DNA of 26,328 nucleotides from Patescibacteria group bacterium UBA2772 (GCA_002352545.1 DEIO01000008.1:1-26328); one strand, 5' to 3'. Shown: positions 14,739 through 22,443, counted from the stretch's first letter. Numbers and translations are program-made. Notes: generated from the sequence alone by a model not told the origin.

Positions 14739-15434
14739 ATGAAAAAAATAATTTTAAATGCCGTGCCAAGAGTTCTGGGAGAAAACAAAGATTTGAGTCT
14801 TTGGGTTAAAGGAGTCCTTTATGGACCAGAAATAAAAGAGAGCAAATCAGTTTGGGTAATGGCGAAAGAATTTAAAAAAGTTTTCAAGGAAGCTGGAGGA
14901 AGCACTTTGGTTGATTTTAAACTTGAAGGAGATAAGGAAGAACATTTAGTTTTGTTTCATGAAATTCAATATGACAGTTTAACTAATGACTTAAGGCATA
15001 TTGATTTCTATAAAGTTAAGATGGGTGAGAAAATTGACACTACAATTGAACTTGAGTTTGTGGGAGAAGCTCCTGCGGTTAAGGAACTGGGCGGTATTTT
15101 GATCAAGGGTCAAGATTCTTTAGATGTTCGATGTTTTCCTCGTCATTTGGTGAGTGAAATTGAGGTTGATTTGGCTGAATTGAAGACTATTGACGATTGT
15201 ATTTATGTTCGGGATTTAAAAATTCCAGCAGAAATTGAAATTATTGGTAGCTTGGATACTTCCGTAGCTTCCGTGGCTAAGGCTCGAACTGCAGAAGAAC
15301 TTGAAAGTTTGGATGAAAAAGTTGAAATGGATGTTGATCAAGTTGAAGTAGAGAAGGGTCAAGAAAACAAAGCCGGAGAGGAAGACGCGACTGACGATAA
15401 AAACAAAGAAACAGAGGGCGACAATAAAAAATAA
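14739..15434 (+). CDS. rplY: 50S ribosomal protein L25 (Ctc type)
   Basis: L25/Ctc binds 5S rRNA. From the ATG at 14739 the protein has 231 aa and starts MKKIILNAVPRVLGE, as L25 proteins do; an upstream ATG at 14706 would add 11 unmatched residues and overlap the previous gene. The N-terminal L25 domain covers about 1-90 (KGVLYGPEIKE, then HEIQYDSLTNDLRHIDFYKV) and the Ctc/TL5 beta domain about 95-180 (EFVGEAPAVKELGGILIKGQDSLDVRCFPRH shortened here in description; key part ELGGIL). The usual LRKxGxIPAVVYG is replaced by LSLWVKGVLYG, a divergence. The last 45 residues are a highly acidic tail rich in Glu and Asp. Confidence 0.9.
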   Translation: MKKIILNAVPRVLGENKDLSLWVKGVLYGPEIKESKSVWVMAKEFKKVFKEAGGSTLVDFKLEGDKEEHLVLFHEIQYDSLTNDLRHIDFYKVKMGEKIDTTIELEFVGEAPAVKELGGILIKGQDSLDVRCFPRHLVSEIEVDLAELKTIDDCIYVRDLKIPAEIEIIGSLDTSVASVAKARTAEELESLDEKVEMDVDQVEVEKGQENKAGEEDATDDKNKETEGDNKK

Positions 15435-15440
15435 GGAGAG

Positions 15441-15473
15441 GTGAAAGCTGTCTTATTAGAAGCTTATAAATGA
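15441..15473 (+). CDS. Possible 10-codon leader peptide before the transglycosylase gene
   Basis: A strong AAGGAGAG at 15433-15440 lies directly before a GTG that opens MKAVLLEAYK and ends in TGA at 15471-15473, overlapping the next ATG as ATGA. The spacing from SD to GTG is short. SD sites are rare in the core genes here, so this one stands out. It may couple translation to the next gene, or the SD may simply be chance. Confidence 0.25.
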   Translation: MKAVLLEAYK

Positions 15474-16798
15474 AAAAAACAAATAAAAATAAATTAGCTG
15501 AAAGGCAATCTAGGCGGAATAATAAAATCACACTCATTGATGGGGGTGTGATTTTATTTTTTAATTTTTGTTTAGTTGTTTGTTTAGCTGCCTTTGTTTT
15601 TCAGGGTAGTCCAGTTCTGGCAGCTGATGATGAAGAAGAAATTCAAGACGATATTGAAGATTTAGTAGATGAAAAAAAAGATTTAGAAAAAGATGTTGAA
15701 AAAACTTTGACTGAAATAGAGGCGGTCAATCGAGAAATTTCTAATACTCAAGTAGTGATTCGGAAAACTAATCAAACGATTGAACAATATGAAGAAACAA
15801 TTGAAGAAAAAGAAAAAAAAATTAGAACTAAAGAGGGAAATATCAAATTTAAGCAACAAATTTTAGCGGAATATTTGAGATTATTTAGAAGAAATCGATT
15901 GGAAATCGGCTTGATTACTTTTGATTTTCAAGAAGATTTGGGAGATTATTTACGAGAAATTGAAAGTTTTGAAGATTTTCAGGCTAAAATTGGAGAAGCT
16001 TTAAACACAATTGAAAAAGAGAAAGAGGAAGTCGTGAAGGAAAAAGAAGAAGTGGAGGAAAAAAAAGAAGAAAAAGAAGAAGCTTTGGAAACGCAAGAGA
16101 ATCAAAAACAACATTTGCTTTATCAAGAGAATCAAAAACAAGCAGTTCTGGCTAGAACTAAATCTTCAATTAGCGAAGTTAATAGCAAAATTTCTAAATT
16201 AAAAACTGAATTATCGACTTTGTTGGGAGAGAAATATGACACAGGCGATATTAAAGACGCTATTAAATATGCTAATAAAAAAACTGGAGTGAGTAAGGGC
16301 TTTTTGTTTGGGATGTTGTCAATGGAGTCAGGTTTGGGAAAATATACTGGCGGTTGTTATTACAAAGAAAGCAATATGAATGATACTCGGAAAGATTATT
16401 TTAAAGATATCTGTGAGGATTTAGATTATAATTATAAAAAACAGAAAGTTTCTTGTCCACCAGCAAGTTATAGCGGGACTGGTGGTGCGATGGGAGTGGC
16501 TCAATTTATGTCTGATACTTGGATGGGATATCAGGATAAAATCGCTGCAGCCACTGGTCATAATCCTCCAGATCCTTGGAGTTTGGTGGACGGGGTAATG
16601 GCGATGGCGCTTAAATTGGAAAATGATGGAGCTACGGAGAGTGGCGATGTTCGAATTGTCAGTCCTTGTTCTGGGAAAAAAGTTTATGTTGATTGGGAAG
16701 ACTATGCGGCTATGAAATATTTGGGTTGGTCATGCTATGCTTTGACGAATTATGCACCAGGAATTCAGAATTTGAAGGATGGATACGATGACCTCTAA
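15470..16798 (+). CDS. Exported coiled-coil protein with lytic transglycosylase domain
   Basis: The 442-aa protein has a basic N-terminus, a hydrophobic segment at about 26-46 and a likely cleavage site after VLA at 49-51. Residues about 54-255 are a long, highly charged coiled coil, like the FtsX-dependent hydrolase activators or PcsB/CwlO-type proteins. The C-terminal part (about 262-430) looks like a lysozyme-fold lytic transglycosylase: Glu286 in SMESGLGKY is the candidate catalytic residue, and GGAMGVAQFMSDTW (338-351) matches the MltB/SLT pattern GAMGxxQFMPSTW. It would cut peptidoglycan during growth or division, held in position by its coiled coil. A 13-bp terminator-like hairpin lies inside codons 18-30. 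A downstream in-frame GTG (codon 27) is a possible alternative start, but it would give an N-terminus lacking positive charges. Confidence 0.85.
   Translation: MKKTNKNKLAERQSRRNNKITLIDGGVILFFNFCLVVCLAAFVFQGSPVLAADDEEEIQDDIEDLVDEKKDLEKDVEKTLTEIEAVNREISNTQVVIRKTNQTIEQYEETIEEKEKKIRTKEGNIKFKQQILAEYLRLFRRNRLEIGLITFDFQEDLGDYLREIESFEDFQAKIGEALNTIEKEKEEVVKEKEEVEEKKEEKEEALETQENQKQHLLYQENQKQAVLARTKSSISEVNSKISKLKTELSTLLGEKYDTGDIKDAIKYANKKTGVSKGFLFGMLSMESGLGKYTGGCYYKESNMNDTRKDYFKDICEDLDYNYKKQKVSCPPASYSGTGGAMGVAQFMSDTWMGYQDKIAAATGHNPPDPWSLVDGVMAMALKLENDGATESGDVRIVSPCSGKKVYVDWEDYAAMKYLGWSCYALTNYAPGIQNLKDGYDDL
15521..15558 (+). promoter_or_regulatory. Terminator-like hairpin inside the transglycosylase gene start
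   Basis: AATAAAATCACAC (15521-15533) and GTGTGATTTTATT (15546-15558) are perfect complements around a 12-base loop, followed by a T-rich run. In shape it is an intrinsic terminator, 50 bases into the coding frame. It may end rplY transcription, or form an attenuator that ribosomes translating this frame would disrupt. Confidence 0.65.
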
Positions 16799-16950
16799 GC
16801 AATTTTGAATTTAAAATTTTGAATTTCGAATGAATTTTTAATGACTCAATTTTTTAATGCTTTAAATTTTATGCCAACTGCATTAGCGTTCATTAAAAAT
16901 TTTAAAATTCAAAATTGAATAAAAATTCAAAATTCAAAATTCAAAATTAA
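16799..16950. repeat. AT-rich dispersed repeat, copy S2
   Basis: This is the second copy of the S1 repeat, in the same orientation. AATTTTTAATGA on the left is complementary to TCATTAAAAATT on the right, and the AATTTTGAATTT and AAATTCAAAATT ends also pair. It fills the whole gap between the transglycosylase gene and uppP. Confidence 0.65.
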
Positions 16951-16960
16951 TTTTATCATT

Positions 16961-17746
16961 ATGGATTTTATTCAATTATCATTGCTCGGCGTTATTCAGG
17001 GTTTTACGGAATTTTTACCAATTTCATCTTCCGGTCATTTGGTTTTAATCCCGTGGTTTTTTGGTTGGGAATATCAAGGCTTGTCTTTGGACGTGGCGTT
17101 GCATTTTGGAACGCTTTTGGCGGTGGTAGCTTATTTTTGGCGAGACTGGTTGGATATTTTTCAAACGGCTTTAACCAAAAAGAAAAGTCAATACCCAGCT
17201 AATTTTTTAGGGATTTTGGTGGTGGCGAGCATTCCCGGGGCTTTGGCAGGTTTTTTTTTAAATGATTTAGCGGAAACGATTTTTCGTAATCCATTGATTG
17301 TGGCTTTTACTTTAATATTTTTTGGTTTTTGGTTGTATTATTTTGATAAAGTTGGATTGAAAAATAAAAATGAAAAAAAAGTTTTCTTTAAAGATGCTAT
17401 TTATATTGGAATAGCTCAAGCGGTGGCAATTATTCCAGGAACTTCTCGTTCTGGAATAACCATTACGGCGGGCTTGAAAATGGGTTTGAACCGAAAAAGT
17501 GCAGCTCGATTTTCATTTTTGATGTCGACTCCAATCATTTTTGGGGCGGCGGTTTTTAAGTTCAAAGATTTTTTAGCAGTTGGAATTAGAATGGAACAAT
17601 TAGTCGGAATTTTTTTGGCTTTTATTAGTGGCTATATTGCGATTGCTGGTTTAATTAGATTTGTTGAAAAAGTTAGTTACAAGTGGTTTTTTTGGTATCG
17701 ACTAATTTTGGCTGGTTCAATTTTGTTGTTTTGGTTTTATAAATAA
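16961..17746 (+). CDS. uppP: Undecaprenyl-diphosphatase UppP (BacA)
   Basis: UppP removes a phosphate from undecaprenyl diphosphate in the membrane, so that the lipid carrier can be reused for peptidoglycan; it also confers some bacitracin tolerance. The 261-aa length is typical. The two active-site motifs are present: QGFTEFLPISSSGH (13-26) with Gln13 and Glu17, and PGTSRSG (159-165). About eight hydrophobic segments are visible. It belongs functionally with murG upstream. The ATG follows the S2 repeat directly, with no SD. The next gene starts 9 bases after its stop. Confidence 0.96.
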   Translation: MDFIQLSLLGVIQGFTEFLPISSSGHLVLIPWFFGWEYQGLSLDVALHFGTLLAVVAYFWRDWLDIFQTALTKKKSQYPANFLGILVVASIPGALAGFFLNDLAETIFRNPLIVAFTLIFFGFWLYYFDKVGLKNKNEKKVFFKDAIYIGIAQAVAIIPGTSRSGITITAGLKMGLNRKSAARFSFLMSTPIIFGAAVFKFKDFLAVGIRMEQLVGIFLAFISGYIAIAGLIRFVEKVSYKWFFWYRLILAGSILLFWFYK

Positions 17747-17755
17747 AGTTGAGAT

Positions 17756-18175
17756 ATGATTGTTAGAGCGGGTAAGATGGAATATTTATTTCTAGTTTTG
17801 TTTTTAATCGTAGCGGGTTTGATAATCAATAAAATATTTCAAGATAAAAAATATCAAGAAAGTTTGCAATATTTTGTAGGGAAAGGGGCTTCAATGGAAC
17901 CGACTATTCTAGATGGAGAAGAAATTGTTACTGATCCCAATCAAAAACCTGAAATTAATGATATAATTGTATTTAAGTGTGAGAAGTGTAAAATTGGTCA
18001 GGACGATATTGATATTTTAACCAAAAGACTGTTGAAAATAAATAAAGAAGGTTGCTATTGGGTTGAAGGTGACAATAAAGTTAAATCCTATGATTCGCGT
18101 GATTTTGATTGGCTTTGTCAGGCCGACATCGAATTTTTGGGAACAGTAATTCCGAGTGACTCCGTTAAAGAGTAA
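17756..18175 (+). CDS. S26-type signal peptidase-like protein
   Basis: A 139-residue protein with one N-terminal membrane anchor (about residues 9-27) followed by a small peptidase domain. GASMEPTI carries the candidate nucleophile Ser46, LTKRLL the candidate general base Lys90, and VEGDNKVKSYDSRDF (103-117) matches box D/E of type I signal peptidases. It is shorter than LepB proteins and lacks the large second domain, closer to archaeal/sporulation-type or nickel-SOD-maturation-like S26 members. Likely role: removal of signal peptides or processing of a specific exported protein. Met8 is an alternative start. It sits 9 bases after uppP and 8 bases before the next gene, so it is part of one operon. 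Confidence 0.8.
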   Translation: MIVRAGKMEYLFLVLFLIVAGLIINKIFQDKKYQESLQYFVGKGASMEPTILDGEEIVTDPNQKPEINDIIVFKCEKCKIGQDDIDILTKRLLKINKEGCYWVEGDNKVKSYDSRDFDWLCQADIEFLGTVIPSDSVKE

Positions 18176-18183
18176 TCCAATTT

Positions 18184-18741
18184 ATGAAAAAAAAGATTGA
18201 ATTGGAGGGTTATGAAGTAGATTGTATCTTTAAGAAAAATAAGCAGTCTAAAGGCATTAAAATAACTTTAAAAAATAGTCACAATTTTTTGGTGACTTAT
18301 CCTTGGTTTGTTAGTCGGAGGAAAGCGGAAAGTTTTTTTATAGAGAATAAAAATTGGGTTTTAAAAAATTTAGAAAATTTAAAATCTAACAAAAAACATA
18401 ATCTTTTGGGTTGGGGCAATCGAAAAGATTATTTAAGAAATAAGGAATTAGCTCGAATTTTAGTCAAAGAGCGAGTGATGGAGCTCAATCAATTTTATAA
18501 TTTTGCAGTTAATAAAATTGCGATTCGAGATCAAAAAACTCGGTGGGGCAGTTGCTCAAGTAAGAACAATTTGAATTTTAATTATCGAATTTTATTTTTA
18601 CCGGATGATTTGGTGGATTATTTGGTGGTTCATGAGCTTTGTCATTTAGCCGAAATGAATCATTCTAAAAATTTTTGGGAATTGGTGGCGCAACAAATTC
18701 CTGATTATCGTTTTAAATCAAAAAAATTAAAAAATTTATGA
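18184..18741 (+). CDS. YgjP-like (DUF45/M48-type) zinc metallopeptidase
   Basis: The 185-aa protein has the family pattern: KTRWGSCSSKNNLNFNYRIL (119-138) and the zinc site HELCH (150-154) with a third ligand in NHSKNFW (His160). The N-terminal half (KGIKITLKNSHNFLVTYPWF, then a helical region) fits the YgjP/WLM-like fold. HELCH keeps the HExxH pattern, so it should be an active cytoplasmic metallopeptidase; substrates of this family are poorly known. Its stop overlaps the next start as ATGA, a sign of translational coupling to the permease genes. Confidence 0.88.
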   Translation: MKKKIELEGYEVDCIFKKNKQSKGIKITLKNSHNFLVTYPWFVSRRKAESFFIENKNWVLKNLENLKSNKKHNLLGWGNRKDYLRNKELARILVKERVMELNQFYNFAVNKIAIRDQKTRWGSCSSKNNLNFNYRILFLPDDLVDYLVVHELCHLAEMNHSKNFWELVAQQIPDYRFKSKKLKNL

Positions 18742-19160
18742 ACACTAAACAAGCTTTTTTGAAATCTTTTGCTTCAATTAAAACTTCGTTGCCGATAATG
18801 ATTGGGATTTTGTTATTGGTTAATTTACTTGGTCCATTTTTAGAAAAAAATGCATCTAATATTTTTACCGGGAATTTATTTTTTGATCCTTTAATTGGTG
18901 CTTTAATGGGAAGTATTTCTTTCGGAATTCCCATCACTAGTTTTATTGTTGGGGGAGAGTTATTAAGTCAAGGGGTGAGTTTAGTGGCAGTGACAGCTTT
19001 TGTTTTGGCTTGGTCGACTGTTGGGGTAGCGATGTTGCCATTGGAAATTGTAAATTTAGGTCGAAAATTTGCGATTACTAGAAATTTAATTTGTTTTGTT
19101 TTTGCGATTGTTATTGCCGTTTTAACCGTGGGTACTTTAAATTTAATTAACTATCTATGA
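18738..19160 (+). CDS. Permease half 1 (DUF318/ArsP-like)
   Basis: A 140-residue membrane protein with about four hydrophobic segments (17-33, 45-70, 80-98, 112-135). The central FDPLIGALMGSISFGIPITSFIVGGELLSQGVS has the Gly- and Pro-rich character of the DUF318/ArsP_1 permease repeat. Full-length permeases of this family contain two such repeats; here each half is its own gene. ATGA overlaps join it to the metallopeptidase before and the second half after, so the two halves are made together and probably form one transporter. Substrate unknown; family members include organoarsenical exporters. Confidence 0.7.
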   Translation: MNTKQAFLKSFASIKTSLPIMIGILLLVNLLGPFLEKNASNIFTGNLFFDPLIGALMGSISFGIPITSFIVGGELLSQGVSLVAVTAFVLAWSTVGVAMLPLEIVNLGRKFAITRNLICFVFAIVIAVLTVGTLNLINYL

Positions 19161-19666
19161 TTTCATTTAGAATGATGAAAAATAGCTATAAATTTTTATT
19201 GGTTGTTTTGATTATCTATTGTGTGGTTGGTCTTTTCAATTTTAGTTTAGCTTGTGCTGGAGTTCAAAATACTGGTGTAGTTTTAATAAAAATATTTCCG
19301 ACTATTTTGCTGATTTTGTTCATAACCTTTTTGGTCAATCGTTATTTAGAAGTGGATAAAATTGTTAAATATTTGGGAAAAGATTCAGGCAAAAAAGGAC
19401 TATTTTATTCAATTATTTCTGGAATATTAATTTCCGGGCCACCCTATATTTTGTTTCCGCTTTTAAAAGATTTGAAAAAAAAGGGGATGAAAAAGTCCTT
19501 AATTGCCGTTTTTTTATATAATCGAAATGTTAAGATTCCTTTTTTACCGTTGATTATTTATTATTTTGGTCCAACTTTTACTGTCATATTTTCTGGTTAT
19601 ATTGTTCTCTTCTCAATTTTGAACGGTTTTTTGGTGGAATATTTTCTTAGGAAAAGAAATGTTTGA
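19157..19666 (+). CDS. Permease half 2 (DUF318/ArsP-like)
   Basis: A 169-residue membrane protein with about five hydrophobic segments. IISGILISGPPYILFPLLKDLKKKGMKKSLIAVFLYNRNVKIPFLPLII (key part ISGPPYILFPLL, about 94-105) matches the second conserved repeat of DUF318-like permeases, where a small-residue/Pro motif is followed by a charged loop and another membrane helix. It overlaps the first half by ATGA. Internal ATG codons near residues 6-7 are alternative starts, but the overlap supports the first. No terminator follows directly; the AbrB-like gene begins 117 bases later. Confidence 0.7.
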   Translation: MISFRMMKNSYKFLLVVLIIYCVVGLFNFSLACAGVQNTGVVLIKIFPTILLILFITFLVNRYLEVDKIVKYLGKDSGKKGLFYSIISGILISGPPYILFPLLKDLKKKGMKKSLIAVFLYNRNVKIPFLPLIIYYFGPTFTVIFSGYIVLFSILNGFLVEYFLRKRNV

Positions 19667-19782
19667 TGATTGTTGTTTGTTATATTTAAATTGTGAAAAA
19701 TAGTTTTTAAAAATAAATATAGATATTAATATTTAATCAGTGAAGTTCTTGTTTTTTGGCGAGTGCTTTATAAAACAAAATA

Positions 19783-19950
19783 ATGAGAAGAAAATTAGTC
19801 GATAGAAATATTAGAAAAATTGGTAAACGAGATGCTAGTTATTCAATTATCTTGCCGATTGAGATGATTCGGGAGCTGAATTGGAAAAAAGGACAAAAAG
19901 TTGAAATTAGAAAAAGAGGTGAAGAATTGATTATAAGAGACTGGAAATAA
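19783..19950 (+). CDS. AbrB/SpoVT-family small DNA-binding protein
   Basis: A 55-residue protein. The pattern RKIGKRDASYSIILPIEMIRELNW, then GQKVEIRKRGEELIIRDW, is a swapped-hairpin AbrB domain: the strand before SIILPIE, the helix IEMIREL and the two closing strands are all recognisable. Such proteins are common in CPR genomes, often ending in LIIxDWK as here. They bind DNA as dimers and may regulate themselves or serve as antitoxins; no toxin partner is adjacent. TTTATAAAA about 12 bases before the ATG may be its -10 region. A 24-base palindrome follows its stop. Confidence 0.8.
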   Translation: MRRKLVDRNIRKIGKRDASYSIILPIEMIRELNWKKGQKVEIRKRGEELIIRDWK

Positions 19951-19962
19951 AAATGGATATTT

Positions 19963-19986
19963 AAATAACCATTTAAATGGTTATTT
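19963..19986. terminator. Palindrome after the AbrB-like gene
   Basis: AAATAACCATTT is followed directly by its exact reverse complement ending GGTTATTT. It lies 13 bases after the stop. The T-tract is short, so it is either a weak terminator or a protein-binding palindrome. Confidence 0.55.
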
Positions 19987-20047
19987 CCTAGACTTTGGCT
20001 AATTAAACTGCTACAATGACGTTATTATAGAGTCTATTCAGAATTTC

Positions 20048-20150
20048 ATTTTAAGTAGTTGTTATTTGCACAGCGTAATGAAAATTTGCTTATTGAACGA
20101 GAATATATTGAATAACTAATTCAGTGAAGTAAATAACAACTGCTTAAAAT
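20048..20150. repeat. 20-bp inverted repeat enclosing 63 bases
   Basis: 20048-20067 (ATTTTAAGTAGTTGTTATTT) pairs with 20131-20150 apart from one T-G pair. The enclosed 63 bases include TTATTGAA and TTGAATAA, which could form a weak inner stem. It lies 66 bases before lysS. It could be a small nonautonomous inverted-repeat element or a structured leader. It does not have T-box or lysine-riboswitch landmarks that I can recognise. Confidence 0.6.
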
Positions 20151-20215
20151 TTTAAATAATAAGTTTTTAAAAATAATCATAAAGGAATTAATAAAGGTTT
20201 TATTTAATCGAAACT

Positions 20216-21700
20216 ATGCTTGACAATATTAGAGAGGAAAAAATTAAAAAAATGCAGAATTTTGTGGAAGCTGGAATCAAACCATATCCAGCGGGACCGT
20301 TTGAAAAAGAAAATTCAGCTGAAGTCTTAAAAAAAGGAATTGGAGAAAGCGTTAAAGTCGCCGGAAGAGTAATGCTTTTTCGGAATATGGGAAATATCAC
20401 TTTTATTCATATTCAAGACCAATTTGGTCGAATTCAAGTAGTTCTTAACAAAAAAGAGTTCGATGGTGATTATAAATTATGGGTAAAGAATTTAGATGGA
20501 GGAGATTTTATCGGGATAGAGGGAGCGCGATTTGATACTCGAAAAGGAGAGAAATCGGTTTTGGTTAAAAAAATAACCTTGCTTTCTAAATCAATTTTAC
20601 CGTTGCCAGACAAGCATAAAGCTTTGCAAACGCAAGAGGCTAAATTTCGAAAAAGATATTTAGATATTCTTTTTAATGAAGATGTTCGAGAAATGGTTAT
20701 CAAAAAAGACAAGTTTTGGAATGCGGTGCGAACTTTTTTAAAAGAGAAAAGCTTTGTTGAAGTTGAAACTCCGGTTTTGGAAACTAGTGCCGGTGGGGCT
20801 GATGCAACACCTTTTGAAACTCATCACAATGCCTTGGATCTAGATGTTTATCTTAGAATTTCGATGGGAGAGCTTTGGCAAAAACGATTGATGGTGGCTG
20901 GAATGGAAAAAACTTTTGAAATTGGAAGGCAATTTCGAAACGAGGGAATGGATTCAGAGCATTTGCAAGATTATACGCAGATGGAATTTTACTTAGCCTA
21001 TGCTAATTATGAAAAGGGAATGGAATTAGTTAAAGAGCTTTATCGCTATGTGGCTCAAGAAACTTTTGGAACGACTAAATTTACCATTAGAGGCTTTGAA
21101 GTTGATTTGGCTGATGAATGGCAAATCTATGATTATCGAGAAACCATTAAAGTCGAAACTGGAATTGATATTTTGGAAACTGAATTAGAAGAAATCGAAA
21201 TCAAACTTCAAGAATTAGGCGTGAAGTATGATAAAAAAGGTTTTAATCTGGGACGAGGAATCGATAGTCTCTGGAAGGTTTGTCGAAAGAAAATTGGTGG
21301 TCCTGGATTTTTAGTAGGAGTGCCAGTCGCAGTTTCGCCTTTGGCTAAACGAGATGAAAAAGAACCAAGGTTGACTCAGCGATTTCAACCAATTATCGCC
21401 GGAAGTGAATTGGGCAATGGTTATTCAGAATTGAATGATCCGATTGATCAAGCGGAACGTTTTGCGGAACAACAAAAACTTCGAGACGCTGGAGATGATG
21501 AAGCCCAGATGCATGATGAAGATTTTGTGGAGGCCTTAGAATATGGAATGCCTCCTACTTGTGGATTTGGAATGAGCGAGCGGGTATTTTCTTTTTTGAT
21601 GGATAAAACAGCCAGGGAGTGTCAAATTTTTCCTTTGATGAAACCGAAAGCGAAAGATACAAGGAACAAGGACACAAGAAACAAACAAAACTCAAATTAA
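20216..21700 (+). CDS. lysS: Lysyl-tRNA synthetase, class II
   Basis: LysRS charges tRNA-Lys. The 494-aa protein has the N-terminal OB-fold anticodon-binding domain (about 45-130: VAGRVMLFRNMGNITFIHIQD), then the class II core. Motif 1 lies around 175-190 (KSFVEVETPVLE). ADATPFETHHNALDLDVYLRIS is the LysRS-type substrate region. Motif 2 is FEIGRQFRNEGMD (about 239-251), and motif 3 is GFGMSERVFSFL (about 460-471). Motif 3 has MSER in place of the usual GIDR, keeping the Arg. The final residues, KDTRNKDTRNKQNSN, are encoded by the intergenic repeat that starts there, so the natural end of the enzyme is near FPLMKPK. No SD. Confidence 0.95.
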   Translation: MLDNIREEKIKKMQNFVEAGIKPYPAGPFEKENSAEVLKKGIGESVKVAGRVMLFRNMGNITFIHIQDQFGRIQVVLNKKEFDGDYKLWVKNLDGGDFIGIEGARFDTRKGEKSVLVKKITLLSKSILPLPDKHKALQTQEAKFRKRYLDILFNEDVREMVIKKDKFWNAVRTFLKEKSFVEVETPVLETSAGGADATPFETHHNALDLDVYLRISMGELWQKRLMVAGMEKTFEIGRQFRNEGMDSEHLQDYTQMEFYLAYANYEKGMELVKELYRYVAQETFGTTKFTIRGFEVDLADEWQIYDYRETIKVETGIDILETELEEIEIKLQELGVKYDKKGFNLGRGIDSLWKVCRKKIGGPGFLVGVPVAVSPLAKRDEKEPRLTQRFQPIIAGSELGNGYSELNDPIDQAERFAEQQKLRDAGDDEAQMHDEDFVEALEYGMPPTCGFGMSERVFSFLMDKTARECQIFPLMKPKAKDTRNKDTRNKQNSN

Positions 21701-21816
21701 AAAAATCAAATTAAAAACAGAAAAACCGGAGGTTTTTTGTTCGAGATTTTTAATTTATAATTTGTTTGTATCTTGGAAATTGTATCCTTGTAATTTACAA
21801 AATTAATTTTGTCTAT
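21656..21816. repeat. Long inverted repeat element, copy R1
   Basis: The left arm (ACAAGGACACAAGAAACAAACAAA, split here as ACAAGGACACAAG and AAACAAACAAA) begins inside lysS. The right arm carries TTTGTTTGTATCTTGG and GTATCCTTGTAA. The arms are imperfect complements around a terminator hairpin, and the right end reaches the rsmG start codon. It resembles copy R2 in the same orientation. Confidence 0.7.
21721..21738 (+). terminator. Terminator at the centre of R1
   Basis: AAAAACC-GGA-GGTTTTTT forms a 7-bp stem with a triloop and a T-run, 20 bases after lysS. Confidence 0.75.
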
Positions 21817-22443
21817 ATGAATTTAATTTTAAAATATTTTCTCGATTTAACTGATGTTCAAAAAGTGCAGTTTGAAAAAGCTGGGAAGCTTTATTTGGAA
21901 TGGAACGAAAAGGTTAATTTGATTTCCAGGAAAGATATTGAAAATCTTTATGAGCGACATATTTTAAATGCTTTGGCAATTGCTAAAATTATTAATTTTA
22001 AATCAGGCACTCTAGTTTTGGATTTGGGAACAGGAGGCGGATTTCCCGGTATTCCGTTGGCAATTTTTTTTCCAGAAGTGAATTTTGTTTTGGTTGATTC
22101 GATCGGCAAAAAAATTAAAGTAATTCAAGAGATTGCTAAGGAATTAGGATTGACTAACATTGAAACTAAAAATATTAGAGGAGAGGAATTAAATGGCAAA
22201 TTTGATTTTGTAGTGGGACGAGCAGTTTGTTCTTTGGATAAATTCTCTGAAATGGTTAAGGGAAACTTGAAAAGTAAGAACGAAAATGAAATTGAAAATG
22301 GAATTTTTTATTTTGGAGAAATTAGCAATATTCAGGATAAAAATATTTTAGATAAAATTGAAGAATATAAAATTGAGGGTTATTTTAGCGAAGAGTATTT
22401 TGTTGATAGAAAAGTGCTATATTTAAATAGAAGAAATTTATAA
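21817..22443 (+). CDS. rsmG: 16S rRNA m7G527 methyltransferase RsmG
   Basis: RsmG (GidB) methylates N7 of G527 in the 530 loop of 16S rRNA using S-adenosylmethionine. From the ATG at 21817 it has 208 aa; an upstream TTG frame from 21766 is only repeat sequence. It shows WNEKVNLISRKD (29-40), ERHILNAL (46-53), the SAM motif LDLGTGGGFPGIPLA (68-82), VDSIGKKIKVI (about 93-103) and GRAVCSLDKF, all in family order. The C-terminal part is shorter and more charged than in model bacteria. The target base faces S12, whose decoding loop differs here from the E. coli form. No SD; the start abuts the R1 repeat. Confidence 0.93.
   Translation: MNLILKYFLDLTDVQKVQFEKAGKLYLEWNEKVNLISRKDIENLYERHILNALAIAKIINFKSGTLVLDLGTGGGFPGIPLAIFFPEVNFVLVDSIGKKIKVIQEIAKELGLTNIETKNIRGEELNGKFDFVVGRAVCSLDKFSEMVKGNLKSKNENEIENGIFYFGEISNIQDKNILDKIEEYKIEGYFSEEYFVDRKVLYLNRRNL

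Noticed and set aside
20048..20215. T-box or lysine riboswitch before lysS
   Set aside because: I could not find a T-box sequence, a specifier-loop layout or lysine-riboswitch core motifs; only an inverted repeat is visible.
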